From an uncultured Bacilli bacterium (GTDB taxonomy: Bacteria > Bacillota_I > Bacilli_A > RF39 > UBA660), in contig CAKPAL010000008.1 of assembly GCA_934132925.1 (NCBI GenBank), positions 1 through 19,452 on the forward strand: a stretch of 19,452 nt of DNA, written 5' to 3'. Under the pieces are notes generated by a model that did not search any database, was not told the DNA's origin, and worked only from the letters and a program-made list of their open reading frames with translations. Below, piece after piece: positions 13,866 to 19,452 of this stretch. Position numbers and translations under genes: made by a program. Numbering within the stretch: the first letter of the stretch is position 1; every line of letters starts with the position of its first letter.

Positions 13866-15142
13866 AATAATTGTTTAAACTTAATACAATCATCTAAACT
13901 ATAATTATTAATCAAACTAATAGATATAGCTTCTTCAATACTAATATTAGTACTTTTAGTAATGTTTTTAATATTTTTAAGCATATTAATCATTTTCTTA
14001 TAATCATCTATGTTATAATCATTTTTAATACTATTATTAATTGTTTCTTTTACTATATTTATCTTATTATTAATAACTTTTTCTTTATTTTCTATCTTAT
14101 CATTATTTAATTCATTTAAATTAATGGTATTAGTTTTTAAATTACTTTCAGCAAGACGACTTCTATCTGGTTTACTAATTATAATACTTTTATCTCTAAT
14201 ATCATTAACAATATCTTGAAAACAATCAGTATTAACATTACTAATAGCCTCTACATACTTATCTTCATATATCTCTTCAGGATTAATAATTTCACTATGC
14301 CCAGTAACATTATTTAATGTATTATCACTTTCATAATAAACTGGAGCCATCGTACCACTTAATATATCATTAAAGGGTATCACACTACTTTCCTTATCAA
14401 TATTCTCACTATAACTAGTAGCAGCCTCTACTTCTTCAGTATCATTTGTATCATAAACATCATCATTTACCACACTAGCATCCACTTCAATGTTATTAGG
14501 AGTACTATCACCAATAAAACTATTATATACTTCAATACCTGAAGTTGTAACTTCTTTTTTATTAACTTTTTTACTAACTAATTGGTCACTAATTACATCA
14601 GTAGTATAAATAACAATTAAACTACCAATCCATAAAAGAAATACTGTCATATTAATTTCTAATATACTAACTAAATTAATATTAGAATATACTGTATTTG
14701 AGAAAACATCTAACTTATTTTTAGCAATTATATTAATAATAATTATAAATAATACACTATTCATAACAAAGAATATATTATTAACTATTTTATAACTTTT
14801 CTTAAGCATCGTATTAAATAAACTAACTGTAAATACTATCAAACTAATTAATAATATTACTAAATAAACATATATCGATGGAAAGTAAATATTACTAAAT
14901 AAAATTGTCATAAAATTATCAAAAGTACCAGATAATACTTTATAATTAGTACTAATACTAGCAATAAGCGTTATAACCAAACTAATTAATATTAAACTTA
15001 TACTCTTCTTATAACTAATAACTTTTACAAAGTATAATAAACTAATAGCAATAGTGGCTATAAAAAATATTAATACTATCTTATTATCTAACATCATATT
15101 AAATAATATCTTTAATTTATCTATTATTGATAAGTAAGTCAT
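13847..15142 (-). CDS. Five-TM membrane protein, last gene of the sortase operon
   Basis: 431 residues, not recognised. Five hydrophobic helices lie in the first 185 residues (about 21-43, 47-65, 86-110, 118-141, 157-182). An acidic, probably disordered stretch follows (about 200-310), then a Lys/Asn/Ile-rich helical C-terminus (about 335-431). The long tail is probably cytoplasmic after an odd number of helices, if the N-terminus is outside; the topology is uncertain. It starts 24 bp after the sortase gene with a strong AAGGGGTGAG ribosome site and ends at the operon terminator, so it is co-expressed with the adhesin and sortase. A role as an assembly or regulatory partner of the surface protein is inference from position only. 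Confidence 0.78.
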   Translation of the reverse strand: MTYLSIIDKLKILFNMMLDNKIVLIFFIATIAISLLYFVKVISYKKSISLILISLVITLIASISTNYKVLSGTFDNFMTILFSNIYFPSIYVYLVILLISLIVFTVSLFNTMLKKSYKIVNNIFFVMNSVLFIIIINIIAKNKLDVFSNTVYSNINLVSILEINMTVFLLWIGSLIVIYTTDVISDQLVSKKVNKKEVTTSGIEVYNSFIGDSTPNNIEVDASVVNDDVYDTNDTEEVEAATSYSENIDKESSVIPFNDILSGTMAPVYYESDNTLNNVTGHSEIINPEEIYEDKYVEAISNVNTDCFQDIVNDIRDKSIIISKPDRSRLAESNLKTNTINLNELNNDKIENKEKVINNKINIVKETINNSIKNDYNIDDYKKMINMLKNIKNITKSTNISIEEAISISLINNYSLDDCIKFKQLLESNLN

Positions 15143-15166
15143 TTTCTCACCCCTTTTCTTTATTAA

Positions 15167-15790
15167 CTAATTAATTAAATATGCAATATATATTGTTTGA
15201 TGATAATCATCATCTTTTGTACAAGTAATCAAAGTAAGTGTTGTCTCATTCCTCTTTCGATATATTCTTACTGTACCCGTCTTTTCCTCATTATATATAT
15301 TATCTATTTTATATATATAATCCTTATTATTATAATGAATAATAACTTCGTCACTAACATCTAATTTATATAAATTACCAAAGTAACTATTATTATAATT
15401 TCCAGAATGTCCCGCTATTACAAGATTACCATTTTTAACATCTGGATAATCACTTACAGGAAGGACATATAAATTAAATTTAACATTATTAAGATTTGAA
15501 CTCTTATCATAAAAGCCCTTATATAATCCTATTTTAGAAATATCAATAATTCCTAAATAACTTTCATAATTAACTTCTTCATTAGTAGGAGTCTCTGGTA
15601 CTTCTTCTTCATTAACTACCGGATCAGTAGAAGGCTCCTCTACATTATCAGTATTAATCGAAGATAAAGCAAGATTCATTTCACTAAATACAACATCCCT
15701 TTTTTCTTTAATATAATCATTTAAGAAAACGAGAGTACCACTCATAATTAGTATTACTCCCGTTGCTATTTGTAGTTTAAATTTCTTCAT
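15167..15790 (-). CDS. Sortase transpeptidase (class D/A-like)
   Basis: Sortases cleave an LPXTG-like signal and attach the protein to cell wall or pilus. 207 residues: N-terminal membrane helix (about 7-24), an acidic/Pro-rich linker (about 40-75), then the sortase barrel. Catalytic His128 is in NLVIAGHSG and Cys190 in TLTLITCTKDD. The usual catalytic Arg a few residues after the Cys aligns with Gln198 in DYHQTIYIAYL. The gene overlaps the adhesin gene by 14 bp and lacks a good ribosome site, so it depends on translational coupling. The substrate is most likely the adjacent adhesin with its VPSTS motif. Confidence 0.88.
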   Translation of the reverse strand: MKKFKLQIATGVILIMSGTLVFLNDYIKEKRDVVFSEMNLALSSINTDNVEEPSTDPVVNEEEVPETPTNEEVNYESYLGIIDISKIGLYKGFYDKSSNLNNVKFNLYVLPVSDYPDVKNGNLVIAGHSGNYNNSYFGNLYKLDVSDEVIIHYNNKDYIYKIDNIYNEEKTGTVRIYRKRNETTLTLITCTKDDDYHQTIYIAYLIN

Positions 15791-17054
15791 TCTTTTTATA
15801 ATTTCTATAGATTACTAAAGAACCAAATCCTATAACTAGTAATCCAATTAAAGATGTTGTCATAGTTTTAAATGAAGATGTACTTGGTACTTCAATGACC
15901 TCTTGTGGTTTATTATACATAACAATATCACCATTTACTGTACCGTCAGCATTAACTGTGAAAGTAACACTCTCTTTATTAAGTTCATATCCTTCTGGTG
16001 CAAGTATTTCTGTTAAAGTATATTTACCAGCTTCTAAACCATCTTTGATAACAAAAGGTTCATTAGTAGAGATCCAAGCATAAACAAGTTCACCCTTTTC
16101 ATTTCTAAGTTCTAAAGATGCACCTGCAAGTTCTTTACTATTAGTAATATCTTTCTTACTAATACTAATATCTGGTTTTTTAGTAATAGTAATATTGAAA
16201 TTAGTACTATCACTAACTGGAGTACCTTCTCCTACTAACATAGTAGCAGATTGATATTTTGAATTACTAGGACTATATTCATAAGCCTTATTAATAGTTC
16301 CATTAGCGGATACCTTAATTTTAATACTAGTACTATCACTAACACTAGAAGCATCTACTTTAACAATAAAACTTTCATTATATTTAAATTTACTTTTAAC
16401 ATTACCATTAGTATCAGTAATAGTAACATTTTTATTGTCACTAGATACTGTATATCTATAAACACCATTTTCTTTTATGCTAATATTAGAACTAACATAA
16501 TATTTACCATCACTACTTAAAGTTAAATCTTTTGAAGAAGCATTAATAGTAATATATGGATCACTACAACTAGCATTAGCGGAACCATATACTAAGTTAG
16601 CCATTTCTTTAACTACATCAGAAGAATTACCACGATATGTACCTTTTTCTAAATTGAAATAAGTAAAAGTACTATCATTAGGATTAACTAAATACCATAT
16701 TGCTAAAGCTGTAGTAAAGTAATCCTTTTCATTGTCACCAAATATTGTTTTATTTGGATAACCATTTTCCATTACATATACAAATCTAGTAGATAATTCT
16801 CTCGAATAAGTATATCTCATTGTATCAGCATGAAAACTTGCCTTTTTACTTTCAGTACAATAAATTATATCCCCATTAGCATTCTTTTTATAAGCCATTT
16901 GAATAGAACTACCCTTAATATGCTTAGAACTATTTATTTGATATAAATCACTACCTTTTACATCAAAATAACTTACTGTTTCATCACTTGCTTGTACTAC
17001 ATTTATACTTATAAACATAAGCATAATACCAAATAAAATATTTCTTAATTTCAT
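15777..17054 (-). CDS. Cell-wall-anchored adhesin/pilin with TED-like and CnaB domains
   Basis: 425 residues. Signal peptide (cleavage probably after Ala22). A thioester-domain-like region (about 28-165) has Cys66 (IIYCTESK) and the AIWYL block (118-122), but Ala116 where the thioester Gln is expected. A middle beta-rich Ser/Asn region (about 165-292) follows. Then a CnaB/SpaA-type domain (about 293-385) has candidate isopeptide residues Lys300/301 (ISISKKDI), Glu349 (YTLTEILAPEGY) and Asn381 (MYNKP). At the C-terminus are the sorting signal VPSTS (389-393), a membrane helix (about 398-416) and a basic tail. It heads the operon with the sortase and five-TM genes, with an AAAGGGAGG ribosome site and sigma-A promoter upstream. 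Confidence 0.87.
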   Translation of the reverse strand: MKLRNILFGIMLMFISINVVQASDETVSYFDVKGSDLYQINSSKHIKGSSIQMAYKKNANGDIIYCTESKKASFHADTMRYTYSRELSTRFVYVMENGYPNKTIFGDNEKDYFTTALAIWYLVNPNDSTFTYFNLEKGTYRGNSSDVVKEMANLVYGSANASCSDPYITINASSKDLTLSSDGKYYVSSNISIKENGVYRYTVSSDNKNVTITDTNGNVKSKFKYNESFIVKVDASSVSDSTSIKIKVSANGTINKAYEYSPSNSKYQSATMLVGEGTPVSDSTNFNITITKKPDISISKKDITNSKELAGASLELRNEKGELVYAWISTNEPFVIKDGLEAGKYTLTEILAPEGYELNKESVTFTVNADGTVNGDIVMYNKPQEVIEVPSTSSFKTMTTSLIGLLVIGFGSLVIYRNYKKNEEI

Positions 17055-17084
17055 AACAAAACCTCCCTTTTGAAATTGTCTTCT

Positions 17085-17113
17085 ATCTTACCACTAAATA
17101 GCCTTAAAGTCAA
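17085..17113 (-). promoter_or_regulatory. Promoter of the adhesin-sortase operon
   Basis: Minus strand TTGACT (17108-17113), 17-base spacer, TAAGAT (17085-17090). The outer arm of hairpin 1 of the paired-hairpin element ends 6 bases upstream of the -35, so any protein bound there could touch RNA polymerase. Confidence 0.75.
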
Positions 17114-17119
17114 TAGTTT

Positions 17120-17236
17120 CATGAAAAGTCGTTGTCTTTTCATGTTATGGATAGCCTATAATCTATCCATAAACATTAATAAGATATCATATCGGGGTGA
17201 ACGCTTTCTAAATTCTACTTTTCTACTATTTAAAAT
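17120..17236. repeat. Paired-hairpin element, copy 2
   Basis: Hairpin 1 is CATGAAAAG/CTTTTCATG (17120-17144) and hairpin 2 is TATGGATAG/CTATCCATA (17146-17171). The flank has GATATCATAT (17183-17192), CTTTCTAA (17204-17211) and TATTTAAAA (17227-17235). It is the same module as at 66-190, in the same orientation and again just upstream of a minus-strand promoter. The GC-rich GGGGTGAACG (17194-17203) stands out in this AT-rich DNA and is not matched closely in copy 1. It fills the whole space between the PBP2 terminator and the adhesin promoter. Confidence 0.65.
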
Positions 17237-17251
17237 AATCTAATATCATAA

Positions 17252-17275
17252 TAAAAGATAGTCACAATGACTATC
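17252..17275 (-). terminator. Terminator of the PBP2 gene
   Basis: GATAGTC (17257-17263) and GACTATC (17269-17275) form a 7-bp stem around ACAAT. Read on the minus strand it is followed by TTTTAT. It lies just beyond the PBP2 stop codon. Confidence 0.8.
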
Positions 17276-17283
17276 CTTTAATT

Positions 17284-19398
17284 TTATTCACTATATAATT
17301 CAAAATATTTATTAACGATTTGAGCAGATATTCTTTTAGTAACCATCGACTGACTAGAATCAGGTATACTAATATCTGGAGATACCACTACTACACTCAT
17401 TTTAGGATTATCGCTAGGAGAATATCCTACAAATGAAGAAGTAATTGTCTCTGTATCTACTTTATTATCACCATTAGTATCAATGAAACTTTGACTAGTA
17501 CCAGTCTTACCAGCAGAATATGTATAATTACCCATATAACCATAACCAAGACCATTTTGAACTACTGCATCAAAACCTTCTTTAACTCTATTAATATATT
17601 TATCCTCTACTGACAAAGTACCCATAACATTAGTTTTAGCCTTATATTTTAAAGAACCAAACTTATCACCATTATCACTAGAATTATATACCTCTTTAAG
17701 TAAATAAGGTTGTAGTCTCTTACCACCATTAGCAATAGTATTAATATATTGGGATAATTGAATCGGTGTATAAGTATCATACTGACCTATCGAAAAATCA
17801 AGTAAATGACCAGGTAATCTACTAGTACCCATATAGCCAAGACTTTCTACTGGTAAGTCAATTCCCGTCTTCTTACCAAGACCAAACTCTGCATACATAT
17901 CCCTATACTTTTTAAAGGCACCATCATCAATCGATAAACTCTTATTATATTCATAATTACCATTACCAACTTTAATAGCAATTTTATACTGATATACATT
18001 CGAAGAATACTGAAGAGCATATATATCATCAATATCCCCCATTGTTCTCCATGAACACTTCTCAGGAGTATCCTTTATCTTTAAACACTCATCATAAATA
18101 TGACTACCAATATCAATAGCCCCATATTTATAACCAACCATCATCGAAGCACCCTTAACAACTGATCCCGGTGTAACTGGAAGTGTAACAATACCTGGTG
18201 TATAATCAACGATATACTTACTACCATCTTTCTCAAGAACCTGTTTACCACTCATTGCCAATATTTCTCCTGTATTAGGATCAGATATCAAAACAAAAGA
18301 CCTATTATAGTAGTCAGTTCCAGCCTCTCCTTTAGCATTATATACCTCATTAGCAAGCATCTCTTCTAAATACTTTTGAAGTTCAATATCAATAGTTAAA
18401 ACAATATCATTTCCCCTTTTACCTTCACTAACCAGTTCATAACTATTATCTGATAATAATCTATACTTAGCTTTTGTACCTTTAAGATAATCCTCATATT
18501 GATATTCAAGATAAGAAATACCAACCCTATCATCCAAAGAATAACCCTTTTTCAAATAAACTTCCGCTAGTTCTGAAGGAATACCTTGACTATTCGAAGA
18601 TACATTGCCTAATATACTCTTAAAAGTATCACCATATAAATATACTCTCTCCCAATCTAATTTTGTATTAAATCCCTTTAAATTATCAATATTTTCACTA
18701 ATATATGCATATTCTTCTTCTGTTACATTCTTATTCTTAATTACTTTTTCAGCATAAGAATATCCCTTATTCATTAAATAATAAATAAAGGCTGCCTTCT
18801 TATCCCTTTCATCATATTCTTTTATTTCATCCTCTAATCTTTCATATATTAATTTTTCAATATCATTATCATTAAGTTTTCTCTTTTTATAAAGATCCCA
18901 TTCCTCATCAGTAATCTTCTTTCTACCCTCTTTATAATGACCAGCATAATAAAAATCCTTAAGTCTATTATCTGTAATTTTAGAATAATCAATATCAATA
19001 TTATCACTAATCGTATAAGCAAGTTCAATCTCATCTTCTGCCTTAACATTCTTCTGCTTCTTATAATAAATAGTCTTAACTGCTTCATTATCTACTAATA
19101 AATTATAATTTCTATCATATATTCTCCCTCTAGGAGCACTACTACTTTCTATTGTCTTTTCCGTAGACATAGCAAGTTTCTCATTATAGTAATCATTTTT
19201 AAGTACTTGAAGATAAAAAACTCTACCAAGTATTACTACATATAAAATCACTACTAAAACAATAAGAAATCCATATCTCTTATCGATAATTTCTGAAATA
19301 TTTCTTGTATCTTTCTTACTCTTATTAATAGGTTTACTTTTTTTCTTAACCTCTTTCTTTTTATTCACTTTAGTAGGTTTATTAATCATTCTCTTCAC
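17284..19398 (-). CDS. Class B penicillin-binding protein 2 (peptidoglycan transpeptidase)
   Basis: Class B PBPs cross-link new glycan and pair with a SEDS polymerase, here probably RodA. 704 residues: a very basic cytoplasmic tail (1-40), one membrane helix (about 42-64), the dimerisation motif APRGRIYDRN (88-97), a long pedestal, and the transpeptidase with SVVK (412-415), SSN (465-467) and KTG (631-633), so all three active-site motifs are intact. An acidic EF-hand-like stretch DTNGDNKVDTET (640-651) lies just after the KTG strand. A GTG start is chosen because GGTGA is well spaced for it; the ATG three codons later is too far from that site. Monocistronic. Confidence 0.92.
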   Translation of the reverse strand: MKRMINKPTKVNKKKEVKKKSKPINKSKKDTRNISEIIDKRYGFLIVLVVILYVVILGRVFYLQVLKNDYYNEKLAMSTEKTIESSSAPRGRIYDRNYNLLVDNEAVKTIYYKKQKNVKAEDEIELAYTISDNIDIDYSKITDNRLKDFYYAGHYKEGRKKITDEEWDLYKKRKLNDNDIEKLIYERLEDEIKEYDERDKKAAFIYYLMNKGYSYAEKVIKNKNVTEEEYAYISENIDNLKGFNTKLDWERVYLYGDTFKSILGNVSSNSQGIPSELAEVYLKKGYSLDDRVGISYLEYQYEDYLKGTKAKYRLLSDNSYELVSEGKRGNDIVLTIDIELQKYLEEMLANEVYNAKGEAGTDYYNRSFVLISDPNTGEILAMSGKQVLEKDGSKYIVDYTPGIVTLPVTPGSVVKGASMMVGYKYGAIDIGSHIYDECLKIKDTPEKCSWRTMGDIDDIYALQYSSNVYQYKIAIKVGNGNYEYNKSLSIDDGAFKKYRDMYAEFGLGKKTGIDLPVESLGYMGTSRLPGHLLDFSIGQYDTYTPIQLSQYINTIANGGKRLQPYLLKEVYNSSDNGDKFGSLKYKAKTNVMGTLSVEDKYINRVKEGFDAVVQNGLGYGYMGNYTYSAGKTGTSQSFIDTNGDNKVDTETITSSFVGYSPSDNPKMSVVVVSPDISIPDSSQSMVTKRISAQIVNKYFELYSE

Positions 19399-19418
19399 TT
19401 TATCACCACTTACTTATT

Positions 19419-19427
19419 ATTATATCA
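19419..19427 (-). promoter_or_regulatory. Extended -10 promoter of the PBP2 gene
   Basis: Minus strand TGA-TATAAT (19419-19427), an extended -10. The -35 region at 17-base spacing (ATGTAT) is weak. Confidence 0.6.
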
Positions 19428-19452
19428 TATTTATAATAAATATACATATATT

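Noticed and set aside
17120..17171. Guanidine-II (mini-ykkC) type tandem hairpins, because ACGA occurs in one loop on the minus strand
   Set aside because: The ACGR loop is absent from the second hairpin and from both hairpins of copy 1, and the element lies upstream of, not within, the predicted transcript.
17847..19088. Two short minus-strand frames inside the PBP2 gene
   Set aside because: They are alternative frames of the well-supported PBP2 coding sequence, with no own signals.
1..19452. CRISPR arrays, insertion sequences, prophage or integrase genes
   Set aside because: No regularly spaced repeats, no transposase or recombinase, and no terminal inverted repeats around an ORF were seen. 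The two-copy element at 66 and 17120 encloses ordinary housekeeping genes and shows no target duplication.

Overview
The window is strongly AT-rich and reads as a compact chromosome segment of a low-GC Gram-positive bacterium (Bacillota, most likely class Bacilli). The evidence is the standard genetic code, purine-rich ribosome binding sites, near-consensus sigma-A promoters, a RodA/PBP2 elongation machinery, a FemAB-type peptidoglycan aminoacyltransferase, a sortase with its substrate, and the Bacillus-type YlbD/YlbE pair. YlbD, a collagen-like protein without a secretion signal and a YjcZ-like micro-protein suggest a spore former or a recent descendant of one. An uncultivated gut Bacilli lineage would fit, but that is inference.

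Left part (1-4.6 kb): a non-coding region holds a two-hairpin element next to a minus-strand promoter that points out of the window. Then come a FemX-like aminoacyltransferase (+), a DUF362 protein (-), glutamyl-tRNA synthetase gltX (-), a 49-residue Tyr/Gly-rich membrane protein (+) and a tRNA-Gln(CUG) gene (-).

Middle (4.6-11 kb): a small hypothetical protein (-) is divergent from rodA (+). Next are ylbD-ylbE (-), a transglutaminase-like protein coupled to an rluB-type pseudouridine synthase (-), a tRNA-Cys (+) and a 573-residue two-membrane-segment protein of unknown function with a perfect consensus promoter (+).

Right part (11-19.4 kb), all minus strand: in transcription order, a class B PBP (PBP2), then a surface-protein operon (LPXTG-like adhesin/pilin, sortase, five-TM protein), then a collagen-like protein with a TPR glycosyltransferase and a C39-like peptidase. 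The first unit resembles a cell-wall adhesin system. The second resembles the spore-surface BclA/glycosyltransferase pairing and carries a sigma-K-like promoter.

The strongest unexplained signal is a roughly 120-bp element present twice (about 66-190 and 17120-17236). Each copy has two adjacent perfect hairpins whose arms differ between copies by compensating substitutions while loop sequences are shared, and each abuts the -35 of a minus-strand promoter. A second theme is extreme economy: several terminators are built into stop codons and serve convergent genes from both sides.
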